This document shows, one piece after another, positions 17,810 to 26,394 of a DNA stretch of 64,000 nt (position 1 is its first letter; each line of letters starts with the position of its first letter). The stretch spans positions 1 through 64,000 of the forward strand of contig VBWA01000008.1 in the NCBI GenBank assembly GCA_006218025.1, written 5' to 3'. The stretch comes from Rhodocyclaceae bacterium (GTDB taxonomy: Bacteria; Pseudomonadota; Gammaproteobacteria; Burkholderiales; Rhodocyclaceae). The notes beneath the pieces are model-generated. The model saw only the letters and a program-made list of their open reading frames with translations. It was not told the origin of the DNA and ran no database searches. Both the position numbers and the translations under genes were made by a program.

Positions 17810-19069
17810 ATGGAACACACCAAATACCTTGTGGTCGGCAGCAGCCACGCCGCGCTCGAAGCCGTGACGGCAATCCGCATGCACGATGCCAAAGGCAGCC
17901 TGACGCTGCTGACGCGCGATCCGCATCTGCCTTACTCGCCGACCGTCTTGCCCTATGTTGTTTCCGGGCGCTCCTCACCCGACGGCATCTTCTTGCGCGA
18001 TGAGAAATTCTTTGCCGACAACCGGGTCCAGTTGAAGCGCGGCACCGCACTGAAGGCCCTGCATGTCGAGCGCAATGCGGCGGAGCTCGCCGATGGCAGC
18101 GAGATCGCCTACGAGAAGATCCTGCTGGCAACCGGCGCGTCCCCGGCGATTCCGCCGATTCCGGGAATCGATACGGTGTCGTACCACGTGCTGCGCACGC
18201 TAGACGATGCGACGAAGCTGAATGCCGCGATCAAGCAGTCGAAACAGGCCGTGGTGCTCGGCGCCGGGCTGGTCGGCATGCACGCCGCCGAGAACCTGGT
18301 GAAAGTCGGCGCTGGCGTTACGGTGGTGGAAATGGCGAAACAACTGACCGACGGCTATTTTGATGCCACGGCGGCGGCGCTGATCGAAAAGGCCTTCACC
18401 GACAACGGCGCGACCATTCTTACCGGCAGCCGCGTGGTCAAGCTCGCGCCGTCGTCGAAGGGCGTCACGCTGACGCTGGAGAACGGCACGACGCTGGAAG
18501 CCGACCTGCTGCTGGTCGCCACCGGCGTCAGGCCGAACATGGCCTACCTGAATGGATCCGGCCAGCTCGTCCTTCACGACAAGGGCATTCTCGTCAGCGA
18601 CAGCATGCAAACCAGCGTCGCCAATGTCTGGGCGGCCGGCGATTGCGCGCAGGCCAAGGGATTCTTCACGGACAGTAAGGTGATGAACGCGATCCTGCCC
18701 GACGCGACAGAGCAGGGACGCATCGCCGGCATGGCGATGGCAGGCGACCCAGGCCTGAAGACCTACCCGGGCGGCGTACCGCTGAACACCTACCATTTCT
18801 TCGGCCGCCATGCGATCTCCGTCGGCAGCAGCAAGGTTCCCGAAGGCGCCGAAGTCGTGACGCGGTTCGACGAAGCCAGCGGCCGCTATCTCAAGGCGAT
18901 CTTCAAGGATGGCTGCCTGCTCGGCATCTACGGCGTCAACGAATTCTTCGACGCCGGCGTCATGTGCCAGTTGATCCTGCGCCGGATCGACCTGTCGGCG
19001 GTGAAGCAGCGCTTCCTCGCCGAGCCGATGAAAGTGGGCCGCGAAATCATGTCGAAGACGTGGAGATAA
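17810..19069 (+). CDS. padH: Phenylglyoxylate dehydrogenase NAD(P)H:acceptor subunit PadH
   Basis: FAD-dependent pyridine-nucleotide oxidoreductase, 419 residues, which hands electrons from the iron-sulfur subunits to NAD+. The N-terminal dinucleotide-binding motif is atypical (VVGSSHAALEA); the second is regular (VVLGAGLVGMHAAE). The FAD-binding segment VWAAGDCAQAKGF is present near residue 275. A stretch in the second nucleotide-binding domain (about 18302-18325, KVGAGVTVVE) is one base from the 24-bp dispersed repeat but is also what the fold requires. The start follows padG by 11 bp. Confidence 0.92.
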   Translation: MEHTKYLVVGSSHAALEAVTAIRMHDAKGSLTLLTRDPHLPYSPTVLPYVVSGRSSPDGIFLRDEKFFADNRVQLKRGTALKALHVERNAAELADGSEIAYEKILLATGASPAIPPIPGIDTVSYHVLRTLDDATKLNAAIKQSKQAVVLGAGLVGMHAAENLVKVGAGVTVVEMAKQLTDGYFDATAAALIEKAFTDNGATILTGSRVVKLAPSSKGVTLTLENGTTLEADLLLVATGVRPNMAYLNGSGQLVLHDKGILVSDSMQTSVANVWAAGDCAQAKGFFTDSKVMNAILPDATEQGRIAGMAMAGDPGLKTYPGGVPLNTYHFFGRHAISVGSSKVPEGAEVVTRFDEASGRYLKAIFKDGCLLGIYGVNEFFDAGVMCQLILRRIDLSAVKQRFLAEPMKVGREIMSKTWR

Positions 19070-19071
19070 GC

Positions 19072-20424
19072 ATGGCAATGTTTGGAGGGGCCTACAACAC
19101 CATCGCCTTCGACGCCGCGAAATGCGACGGCTGCGGCGACTGCATGACGGCTTGCGCGACGGCCAAGACGGGTACTGTCGATCAGTCACGCTCGCGCATC
19201 CAGATCGTCGGCAGCGAGCATGACGGCTTCGAACTCGCCCTCTGCCGCCAGTGCGGCGATCCCAAGTGCGTCACGGTCTGTCCAGCCGCGGCGCTGACCA
19301 AGAATGGCGACAGCGGTGTCATCGAGTGGAATGCATCGAAATGCGTCGATTGCCTGCTGTGCACGGTGGGCTGCGCCTACGCCGGCATTGCCCTCGATGC
19401 GGGCAGCGGCCACGTCGCCAAGTGCGATACCTGCGATGGCGCCCCGGCTTGCGTGCCGGCCTGTCCACACCAAGCGCTGACCTACATTACGACCTCGCGC
19501 ATTTACAACGAAGTCGGCGACTGGGAGGATCTCTTCGCTCCGGGTCTCGCCGGCTGCCAAGGCTGCAACACCGAACTCCTGATGCGCCACACGCTGCGCC
19601 GGGTCGGCCCGGAGACCGTGCTGGCGACGCCGCCGGGCTGCGTTCCCGGCATGGGCTCGGTCGGTTTCAACGGCACCACCGGCACCAAGGTCCCGGTTTT
19701 CCATCCGCTGCTGACCAATACCGCGGCCATGCTGGCCGGGATCAAGCGCCAGTACAGGCGTGTCGGCCGCGAAGTCAATGCGCTGGCCATTGCCGGTGAC
19801 GGCGGCGCCTCGGACGTGGGTTTCCAGTCGCTGTCCGGCGCCGCCGAGCGCAATGAACAGATACTTTTCATGGTGGTCGACAACGAGGGCTACATGAACA
19901 CTGGCATGCAGCGTTCGAGCTGCACGCCCTATGGCGCCTGGACCTCGACCACGCCGATCGGCAAGGGTTCGGGCGGCATGCCGTCCCAGGGCAAGACACA
20001 GGATGCCAAGAACCTGCCCCTGATCATGGTCAACCATCGCTGCGAGTATGTCGCGACCGCATCGACGGCCTACATGCAAGACCTCTACGACAAGCTCGAC
20101 AAGGCGATTCAGGCCTCCAAGCGCGGCTTTGCCTATCTGCACGTCTATTCGCCCTGTACCACGGGCTGGCGCTTCCCGACCGACCAGAACATGGAGGTCG
20201 CGCGCAAGGCGGTCGAAACCAACTTCGTGATGCTCTGGGAGTACAACCCGAAGGATGGCCTGGAGTTCACGCGGCCGGTGGATGATCCGCTGCCGGTGAC
20301 CGAGTATCTGAAGGCGATGGGACGCTTCCGCCATCTGAGTCCGGATCAGATTTCACACATACAGGGCAAGGTCGTGGAAAATCTCGCTTTCGTCAAACAA
20401 ATGGCTCATCGACAGAGCGCATAG
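19072..20424 (+). CDS. padI: Phenylglyoxylate dehydrogenase beta subunit PadI with polyferredoxin N-terminus
   Basis: TPP-binding beta subunit, 450 residues, fused to an N-terminal polyferredoxin. The first 140 residues hold four cysteine groups (KCDGCGDCMTACA, LCRQCGDPKCVTVCP, KCVDCLLCTVGCA, KCDTCDGAPACVPACP). The C-terminal part has the TPP motif GDGGASDVGFQSLSGAAERNE and VDNEGYMNTGMQ. This fusion is characteristic of phenylglyoxylate dehydrogenase. The gene starts 2 bp after the padH stop. Confidence 0.93.
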   Translation: MAMFGGAYNTIAFDAAKCDGCGDCMTACATAKTGTVDQSRSRIQIVGSEHDGFELALCRQCGDPKCVTVCPAAALTKNGDSGVIEWNASKCVDCLLCTVGCAYAGIALDAGSGHVAKCDTCDGAPACVPACPHQALTYITTSRIYNEVGDWEDLFAPGLAGCQGCNTELLMRHTLRRVGPETVLATPPGCVPGMGSVGFNGTTGTKVPVFHPLLTNTAAMLAGIKRQYRRVGREVNALAIAGDGGASDVGFQSLSGAAERNEQILFMVVDNEGYMNTGMQRSSCTPYGAWTSTTPIGKGSGGMPSQGKTQDAKNLPLIMVNHRCEYVATASTAYMQDLYDKLDKAIQASKRGFAYLHVYSPCTTGWRFPTDQNMEVARKAVETNFVMLWEYNPKDGLEFTRPVDDPLPVTEYLKAMGRFRHLSPDQISHIQGKVVENLAFVKQMAHRQSA

Positions 20425-20434
20425 GGGGAGCAAC

Positions 20435-21745
20435 ATGAGCGAGCAGGATGGCAGTCTGGAACCAATCGAGAAGGCAAGCCGGGACGAGTTGCAGGCGTTG
20501 CAGTTGCAGCGCATGAAGTGGTCCTTGCAGCACGTCTATGACAACGTGCCGCACTATCGCAAGAAGTACGACGCCGCCGGAGTGCACCCGAACGATCTGA
20601 AGCAGCTGTCGGATCTGGCGAAATTTCCCTTCACGACCAAGCTCGACCTGCGTGACACCTATCCCTACGGCATGTTCGCGACGCCGATGCGCGACGTGGT
20701 GCGCATTCATGCTTCCTCGGGCACGACCGGCAAGCCCACCGTGGTCGGCTACACCAAGAACGACATCGCCATGTGGGCAAACCTGATGGCCCGCTCGCTG
20801 CGCGCCGCAGGATGCTCTGCCGACGACATCATCCTCAACTCCTATGGCTACGGACTATTTACCGGCGGCCTCGGCGCGCACTACGGCGGAGAGGCCCTGG
20901 GCGCCACGGTGATCCCGATGTCCGGCGGCCAGACCGAAAAGCAGGTGCAGCTGATTCAGGATTTCAAGCCCACGGTGATTCTGTGCACGCCGTCCTATGT
21001 GCTGACCATCGCCGATGAGATGATCAAGCTGGGCATCAAGCCGAACCAGACCAGCCTGCGCGTGGGTGTCTTCGGCGCCGAACCGTGGACCAACGAAATG
21101 CGTCGCGAGATCGAGGAGCGCCTGGGCATCGATGCCGTGGATATCTATGGCTTGTCGGAAGTCATGGGGCCCGGAGTGTCCTGCGAATGCGTCGAGACCA
21201 AGGACGGCCCGCACATCTGGGAAGACCATTTCTACCCGGAGATCATCAATCCGGAAACCGGCGAAGTGCTGCCGGACGGCGAAATGGGCGAACTGGTGTT
21301 TACCTCGCTGTCCAAGGAGGCGCTGCCGATCATCCGCTACCGTACGCGCGACCTGACGCGGCTTCTGCCGGGAACGGCGCGCAGCATGCGGCGCATGGAA
21401 AAGATCACCGGCCGCAGCGACGACATGCTGATCATTCGCGGCGTGAATGTCTTCCCGACGCAGATCGAGGAGATCTTGCTGAAGAACCCCAGCCTGTGCG
21501 CCCAGTACCAACTGCAAGTCTCGCGCGAAGGCCACCTCGACCAGCTGGATGTCTATGTCGAGGTACGGGCCGACCTGTCGAACTCGATCAGCGAAGCCAG
21601 GCGCCGTGAAATCGGCGCCGAGGTGAAACACCACATCAAGTCCCTGGTCGGGGTCAGCGCAGACGTTCATGTGGTCGAAACCGACAAGGTCGAAAGAACC
21701 TTGGTAGGGAAGGCCAGACGGGTCATCGATCGGCGGCCGAAATAG
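20435..21745 (+). CDS. padJ: Phenylacetate-CoA ligase PadJ (AMP-forming)
   Basis: Activates phenylacetate to phenylacetyl-CoA using ATP, the first step of the pathway encoded upstream. Family features of PaaK-type ligases: HASSGTTGKPTVVGYT (residues 92-107), YGLSEVMGPG, and the C-terminal RSDDMLIIRGVNVFPTQIE. The length of 436 is typical. The start has a GGGGGAGC Shine-Dalgarno and lies 10 bp after padI, so it is the last gene of the fdhD-pad operon. Confidence 0.95.
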   Translation: MSEQDGSLEPIEKASRDELQALQLQRMKWSLQHVYDNVPHYRKKYDAAGVHPNDLKQLSDLAKFPFTTKLDLRDTYPYGMFATPMRDVVRIHASSGTTGKPTVVGYTKNDIAMWANLMARSLRAAGCSADDIILNSYGYGLFTGGLGAHYGGEALGATVIPMSGGQTEKQVQLIQDFKPTVILCTPSYVLTIADEMIKLGIKPNQTSLRVGVFGAEPWTNEMRREIEERLGIDAVDIYGLSEVMGPGVSCECVETKDGPHIWEDHFYPEIINPETGEVLPDGEMGELVFTSLSKEALPIIRYRTRDLTRLLPGTARSMRRMEKITGRSDDMLIIRGVNVFPTQIEEILLKNPSLCAQYQLQVSREGHLDQLDVYVEVRADLSNSISEARRREIGAEVKHHIKSLVGVSADVHVVETDKVERTLVGKARRVIDRRPK

Positions 21746-21937
21746 AGATACGATGATTGATTTGCCCGACTACAAGTAATGTATTATTTTTCCGTTCAGC
21801 ACCTCAGAGTGGATGCACTATAGTTCACAGGCGGTCTGGGGAGTCTAGAACCTTAGATATACGAGCAGGCTGATTTTCGCTGTACCCATGCAATTTCAAT
21901 AAGGCTTTTTTAATAGCCAACCTAAGAGGAGATGCAG

Positions 21938-22969
21938 ATGAAGAAGCTACTGGCAAAAACACTGATCGCCGCATCAATGGCAGGAACTGCTTTGGCAGTT
22001 CAGGCCCAGGAAGTGACATTGAAGGTGCATCACTTTCTTTCGCCGACGACATTCATCCAGGTAGGTGTATTCGAGCCCTGGTGCGCCAAACTGGGCAAGG
22101 AATCCAACAACCGGATCAAGTGCCAGATCTACCCGGCGATGCAACTCGGTGGCACTCCGCCGCAGCTCTTCGACCAGGCCAAGGACGGCATTGCCGATGT
22201 AGTGTGGACCGTTCTCGGCTATTCGGCCAACCGCTTCCCGATGTCGGAAGTCTTCGAACTGCCCTTCACGATGACCAACGCCGAGGCGACCAGCCGTGCC
22301 GCCTGGGACTTCACGCAAACCTACGCCAAGCATGAGTTCAAGGACGTCCATGTGCTTGCCGTGCATGTCCACGGCCCCGGTTACCTGTTCACCACCAAGA
22401 AGCAGATGAACACGATGGCCGATTTCAAGGGCATGAAGTTCCGTGCGCCGACCCGCCTGACCAACAAGATGCTGGCCGCAATGGGCGCGACCCCGGTAGG
22501 CATGCCGGTACCCGCGGTGCCGGAAGCGCTGTCCAAGGGCGTGATCGAAGGTGCCGTGATTCCTTACCAGGTGGTGCCGAGCATCAAGGTCAATGAGCTG
22601 GTCAAGTACGCGGCCGAGACTGATCCCAAGTACAACGCCTTGTACACCACGGTGTTCACCATCGCCATGAACAAGGCCAAGTACGACTCGCTGCCGGCCG
22701 ACCTGAAGAAAGTCATCGACAACAACTCGGGCCAGGAGTTCTCGGCCATGGCCGGTCGGGTGCAGGAAGCCGACGATGGTCCCGGACGCGAAAAGGTCAA
22801 GGCCTCCGGCGTGACCATCAACGTGATCCCCGCCGCCGAGCTCGACAAGTGGAAGAAGGCCACCGACAGCCTCGACGACGAGTGGGCGGCCAGCATGACC
22901 AAGGCCGGTCATGACGGGCCCAAGCTGCTGAAGGCGGCGCAGGATCTGATCAAGAAGTACACCAAGTAA
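21938..22969 (+). CDS. TRAP transporter periplasmic solute-binding protein (DctP family)
   Basis: Periplasmic receptor of a tripartite ATP-independent transporter. A signal peptide is evident (MKKLLAKTLIAASMAG..., cleavage likely after VQA near residue 23). The family segments QLFDQAKDGIADVVWT and MKFRAPTRLTNKMLAAMG are present; the arginine in FRAPTR normally binds the substrate carboxylate. The ATG at 21938 is preferred because AGGAG is correctly spaced; an ATG six bases upstream is too close. Position directly after padJ suggests uptake of phenylacetate or a related aromatic acid, an inference. Confidence 0.9.
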   Translation: MKKLLAKTLIAASMAGTALAVQAQEVTLKVHHFLSPTTFIQVGVFEPWCAKLGKESNNRIKCQIYPAMQLGGTPPQLFDQAKDGIADVVWTVLGYSANRFPMSEVFELPFTMTNAEATSRAAWDFTQTYAKHEFKDVHVLAVHVHGPGYLFTTKKQMNTMADFKGMKFRAPTRLTNKMLAAMGATPVGMPVPAVPEALSKGVIEGAVIPYQVVPSIKVNELVKYAAETDPKYNALYTTVFTIAMNKAKYDSLPADLKKVIDNNSGQEFSAMAGRVQEADDGPGREKVKASGVTINVIPAAELDKWKKATDSLDDEWAASMTKAGHDGPKLLKAAQDLIKKYTK

Positions 22970-22985
22970 GTCTGGCGTCACCATG

Positions 22986-23018
22986 CCGGGTACCGATTCG
23001 CTTCGGTACCCGGTTTTT
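22986..23018 (+). terminator. Hairpin terminator/attenuator between dctP and dctQ genes
   Basis: CCGGGTACCG / CGGTACCCGG perfect 10-bp stem, 8-base loop, then TTTTT. Located inside the TRAP operon it probably lowers expression of the membrane subunits relative to the abundant binding protein. Confidence 0.85.
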
Positions 23019-23070
23019 CTGCGCGGCTGCGGCTGATGCAGGATGAATTGTTCCATTTCGGGAGTTCCTG

Positions 23071-23595
23071 ATGGCAGAAGCACTGTTTGTCGACACCGAT
23101 GCGCGACCTGACGCCCTGATCGGCCGGGTGCTGCACAAGCTCTGCCGTTTTTTCGCGGTATGCGCCGGCATCACGCTGATCCTGATGGCGCTGATGTCGT
23201 TGACCAGCATCGTCGGCCGCGCCTTGTTCGACAAGCCGATACTCGGCGATTACGAACTGGTGCAGATGCTGTCGGCGGTTGCCGTCACCATGTCGCTGCC
23301 CTTCTGCCAGATGATCCGCGGCCACATCATTGTCGATTTCTTTACCACGGCGCTGCCTTCCCGCATCAACAAGAGGCTCGATATCTTCGCCAGCCTGGTG
23401 ATGGCTGTTGCGGCCTTCATTTTTTGCTGGCGCATCACCCTGGGCATGATCGATCTGTACGGCAACGGCGATGCCTCCATGCTGCTCAATCTGCAAACAT
23501 GGTGGGGCTACGCCCCCATGGTGCCGTCCTTCTTCCTGCTGGGCTGCGCCGCGCTGTATACGGCCTGGGTCGATTTCACCGGAGCCCGAGCATGA
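23071..23595 (+). CDS. TRAP transporter small membrane subunit (DctQ family)
   Basis: 174 residues with four predicted membrane helices, including the family pattern GRALFDKPILGDYELVQM and CQMIRGHIIVDFF. It forms the membrane unit with DctM. Its stop overlaps the DctM start (ATGA), so the two are made together. Confidence 0.9.
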   Translation: MAEALFVDTDARPDALIGRVLHKLCRFFAVCAGITLILMALMSLTSIVGRALFDKPILGDYELVQMLSAVAVTMSLPFCQMIRGHIIVDFFTTALPSRINKRLDIFASLVMAVAAFIFCWRITLGMIDLYGNGDASMLLNLQTWWGYAPMVPSFFLLGCAALYTAWVDFTGARA

Positions 23596-24908
23596 CCGGT
23601 ATCGAACAGGGCATGCTGATCGGCGGCCTGATGCTGCTGCTGATGGCCATGCGCATGCACATCGCCATGGCCATGCTGGTCGCCGGTTCCATCGGCTATG
23701 TCTGGATCGCCGGGCCGGCGACGCTGCTGAACTACATGAAGACCGCGGCCTGGGCGCGCTACTCGATCTACGATCTTTCGGTGGTGCCGCTGTTCCTGCT
23801 GATGGGGCAGTTCGCCACCCATGGCGGTCTTTCCAAGGCGCTGTTTCGCGCCGGCAACACCCTGATCGGGCACTGGCGCGGCGGCATGGCCATGGCGGCA
23901 GTGGGCGCCTGCGCCGGCTTCGGCGCGATCTGCGGCTCCTCGCTGGCGACGGCAGCCACCATGGGCCAGGTCGCGCTGCCGGAACTGCGCAACCACAAGT
24001 ACTCGGGGCGGCTGGCCACCGCGGCGATTGCGGCCGGCGGAACGCTGGGCATCCTGATCCCGCCCTCGGTGCCGCTGGTGATCTACGCCATCCTGACCGA
24101 ACAGAACATCGCCAAGTTGTTCGTTTCGGCATTCATCCCGGGTCTGATCGCGATGTTCGGCTACATGCTGGTGATCGGCATCATGGCCCGCGTCGATCCG
24201 ACCTCGGCACCTGCGGGCGATCGCGCCACCTGGACCGAGAGACTGGCCGCGCTGATGGACACCTGGCCCGTGCTGCTGATCTTCACCGTCGTGATCGGCG
24301 GCATCTACGGCGGCTTCTTCACGCCCACCGAAGCCGCGTCGATCGGTACGCTCGCCACCGGCTACGTCGCCTGGAAATCCGGCGGGCTGCGCAAGCATGG
24401 CTTCATCGAATGCCTCTACGGAACCGCACAGGCGACGGCGATGATCTTCCTGATCCTGCTCGGCGCGGACATCATGAACGTGTTCCTGGCGCTGACCCAG
24501 ATGCCGGCGGAGTTATCCAAATGGGTGGTGGGCCTCGGTCTTTCGCCGCTCCTGGTTCTTTTCGTGATCCTCTGCATCTACCTGATGCTCGGCTGCATCA
24601 TGGACAGCCTGTCGATGATCCTGCTCACGGTGCCGATATTCTTTCCCATCGTCATGGGGCTGGATTATTGGGGTCTTGACGCGGAATCCAAGGCGATCTG
24701 GTTCGGCATTCTCACGCTGATGGCGGTCGAGGTCGGCATGATCACACCGCCGGTTGGGCTCAACGTGTTCATCATCAGCAGCATGGCCAAGGAAACGAGC
24801 ATGAAGGAAACCTTCATCGGCATCGTGCCCTTCCTCGCCTCGGATTTCCTGAGGATTGCGCTGCTGGTCTTCGTTCCCTCGATCGCGCTGATTGCCCTGA
24901 AACTATAG
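23592..24908 (+). CDS. TRAP transporter large membrane subunit (DctM family)
   Basis: 438-residue permease with about twelve hydrophobic segments. Family signatures include GAICGSSLATAATMGQVALPEL, GILIPPSVPLVIYA and GFFTPTEAASIG. It imports substrate with a sodium or proton gradient. The gene ends at 24908; a 24-bp repeat and then a strong terminator follow immediately. Confidence 0.93.
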   Translation: MTGIEQGMLIGGLMLLLMAMRMHIAMAMLVAGSIGYVWIAGPATLLNYMKTAAWARYSIYDLSVVPLFLLMGQFATHGGLSKALFRAGNTLIGHWRGGMAMAAVGACAGFGAICGSSLATAATMGQVALPELRNHKYSGRLATAAIAAGGTLGILIPPSVPLVIYAILTEQNIAKLFVSAFIPGLIAMFGYMLVIGIMARVDPTSAPAGDRATWTERLAALMDTWPVLLIFTVVIGGIYGGFFTPTEAASIGTLATGYVAWKSGGLRKHGFIECLYGTAQATAMIFLILLGADIMNVFLALTQMPAELSKWVVGLGLSPLLVLFVILCIYLMLGCIMDSLSMILLTVPIFFPIVMGLDYWGLDAESKAIWFGILTLMAVEVGMITPPVGLNVFIISSMAKETSMKETFIGIVPFLASDFLRIALLVFVPSIALIALKL

Positions 24909-24932
24909 AAAGTCGGCGCTGGCAGGACGGTG
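24908..24932 (+). repeat. 24-bp dispersed repeat, copy 4 (variant)
   Basis: GAAAGTCGGCGCTGGCAGGA followed by CGGTG, starting at the last base of the DctM stop codon. Confidence 0.75.
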
Positions 24933-24935
24933 TCC

Positions 24936-24974
24936 GCAATGAAAAAGCCCGCTACACGCGGGCTTTTTCATTGC
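24936..24974. terminator. Strong terminator after TRAP operon
   Basis: A perfect 17-bp stem (GCAATGAAAAAGCCCGC and its complement) with loop TACAC. A/T runs within the stem make it work in both directions. Confidence 0.92.
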
Positions 24975-24999
24975 AGACCGGCCGGTGATCAATACGTCT

Positions 25000-25257
25000 C
25001 TACGTGGTAGCGGCCCTGTTGCAGGAGCTTCGTCCGTAGTGATTTCCAGTCGAGTCCATGGATGCCGCGGCAATCCGCTCCACATCGTCGGGAAGGGAAA
25101 CCGCCGTGTCGCCAGCGCCGACTTTCGGGCTTTCGTCGAGAACGGCCTGCGCTGGCAGCGAGTCGTGGCTGATCGCGTCGACCGGACAGGTCTCCTCGCA
25201 GGTGTTGCAGCGAATGCAGATCTCGGGGTCGATCAGATGCTGGCGCATGATCGTCAT
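25000..25257 (-). pseudogene. boxA: boxA remnant (benzoyl-CoA epoxidase reductase, N-terminal fragment)
   Basis: The first ~33 residues ([21 protein letters not shown]...) match the N-terminal ferredoxin region of BoxA, the reductase of aerobic benzoyl-CoA epoxidation. The expected second cluster and the flavin domain are missing. The homology runs to about 25126, where a 24-bp dispersed repeat (25102-25125) follows and the frame reads on as KVGAGDT and an unrelated tail. Intact BoxA has roughly 400 residues; this frame has 85. It is a truncated relic. Confidence 0.75.
25102..25125 (-). repeat. 24-bp dispersed repeat, copy 5
   Basis: CGCCGTGTCGCCAGCGCCGA followed by CTTT, at the truncation point of the boxA fragment. 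Confidence 0.85.
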
Positions 25258-25302
25258 TGCCTATTCCTTAACGTGAAGCACTTTGTGCGGAGTCCCTTCT
25301 GA

Positions 25303-25365
25303 TGGACGCGCGCAGCGCGCTGACTGGTAAGCCCCCGCGAGGGGGGAAGGGGGCGGGCGAACAAA
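25303..25365 (+). repeat. GC-rich hairpin repeat between boxA and boxB remnants
   Basis: Contains GCGCGCAGCGCGC and CCCCCGCGAGGGGGG, hairpins like those of the ~100-bp repeat family. It separates the two box gene fragments. Confidence 0.5.
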
Positions 25366-25417
25366 TGGCTTTTTCGCGGGTTTCATCTTCGGCGGGTGAT
25401 GCTCTGTGCCATGAGCG

Positions 25418-25748
25418 TTAACTGAAGCGGACGTACTCGAAGTCTATCGGCTGATTGTTGATGCCGCGTGCGGGCGGTGCGATCCAGTTGGCGTACTTGC
25501 CCGGCTCCGCGACCCGGCCCATCAGCGAGCTGACGAAGGCGCGATCCTCGACCGAGGGCAGCCATTCGAGGTGATGGTGCGTCCATTCGGCTTCGGAGAG
25601 GATTGAAGGCCTTATGCGGTGCCGTGAGTGTGAAGGGAATGCCCTGCTTCTGGAGGATATTGTCCCAGCGCTCGATGCCGGCGACGGCATCGCGAACGTA
25701 GTCGTCCCGCAGGCGCTCGTTGAGGGCGTTGAGATAGGGCGCCTGTCC
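25418..25748 (-). pseudogene. boxB: boxB remnant (benzoyl-CoA epoxidase, C-terminal fragment)
   Basis: Two frames together encode the C-terminus of BoxB, the diiron benzoyl-CoA 2,3-epoxidase. The first (25748 to about 25601) gives LNALNERLRDDYVRDA... to TAPHKAFN. The second (25597 to 25418) gives LSEAEWTHHHLEWLP... ending in the typical INNQPIDFEYVRF. About 20 codons are lost and the frame shifts between them. Upstream sequence is replaced by a terminator and repeats, so only ~110 of ~470 residues remain. With boxA nearby this marks loss of the aerobic benzoyl-CoA route at this locus. Confidence 0.8.
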
Positions 25749-25760
25749 GGCTAAGGGAGA

Positions 25761-25786
25761 AGCCCGCTTCGTGCGGGCTTTTTTTA
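25761..25786 (+). terminator. Intrinsic terminator at boxB breakpoint
   Basis: AGCCCGC-TTCGT-GCGGGCT stem followed by seven T. It begins just outside the boxB homology and resembles the core of the terminator at 24936-24974. Confidence 0.8.
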
Positions 25787-25882
25787 TGTCCCCGGCGGCA
25801 CGCCGGGGACGGTATCCCAGCGACAGGTTCCCATCCCTTTGGTCGGGTGACGGTATCCCGGTGAATGGGGCGGTATCCGGTG
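25787..25882. repeat. GGGACGGTATCCC-type repeat cluster
   Basis: GTCCCCGGCGGCACGCCGGGGAC hairpin followed by GGTATCCC, then two more GACGGTATCCC/GCGGTATCC units within 95 bp. Related to 4194-4222 and 44953-45038. Confidence 0.65.
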
Positions 25883-26278
25883 TGGCCCAGGCAAGCGCTG
25901 TGATTCCTCGGTCCTTCGCAGTCAGCATGCGAGCAATAGGGTGACTGTGCTGAATCATCGGGCTCGACCCATTCCGTTGGAAGACGCCCGGACATGCCGC
26001 AGGCATTTGTCGTATGGTTATGGCATTGTGCCGGGGCTGCCTGGTCATGATGGGCCGTCAGGCAACGGCACATGAGCACCTGTTGCAAGCCGTTTCGGTG
26101 ACGGCCCCGGCGGCATCATGGGCCGCCGCTCTGCGCGGCCCGGCCTTCCTTGCCTATTCGGTCAGCGACCTGATCGATCTCAAGACAGGTCCCGCGCAAT
26201 TGCAGTGGCAACCTGGACGACTGCCGGGGCGCCCTCGCGCCCTTTGTGCCGCTGGCGTACCTGCGATGGTCATATGCG

Positions 26279-26304
26279 CTTACAAACGGCCGCCTCGGCT
26301 TACA
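26279..26304 (+). promoter_or_regulatory. CTTACA direct repeats upstream of YXWGXW-like gene
   Basis: CTTACA at 26279 and 26299 (20 bp apart). The Spy-like gene has CTTACA at 55821 and 55852 with GTCACA at 55841. Spacing near whole helical turns is typical of OmpR-type regulators. Candidate shared envelope-stress site. Confidence 0.35.
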
Positions 26305-26394
26305 GTTTTGCGTGTGACCCGGAGGGTGCCTGTGCGTTACTTTATTCATCAGCGCGTGGTTCCTGTACTGCGCGCGATTTACGAGGAGAGCCAC

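Larger units (their letters stand above)
25787..26394. other. 608-bp stretch without a recognisable gene
   Basis: The first 95 bases hold repeats of the GGGACGGTATCCC type and a GTCCCCGG/CCGGGGAC hairpin. The middle (about 25990-26270) has open frames but none resembles a known family. Near 26279-26304 two CTTACA direct repeats 20 bp apart precede the YXWGXW-like gene and look like a regulator-binding site. A frame ending at about 26318 may be part of another decayed gene, but this cannot be supported. Confidence 0.5.

Noticed and set aside
18302-18325. Near-identical 24-bp repeat match in padH
   Set aside because: KVGAGVTVVE is the normal second nucleotide-binding strand of this enzyme fold, so the match may be coincidental; not counted as a firm copy.
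21746-21937. tRNA or riboswitch in the gap before the TRAP operon
   Set aside because: No cloverleaf or known aptamer core was seen; only AT-rich promoter-like sequence.
25000-25257. Intact small ferredoxin gene
   Set aside because: Only one complete cluster motif remains and the frame runs through the dispersed repeat into unrelated sequence, so a boxA relic is the better reading.
26014-26394. Possible gene upstream of the YXWGXW-like protein
   Set aside because: The open frame simply runs into the real gene; no homology, start signal or conserved pattern in the added part.
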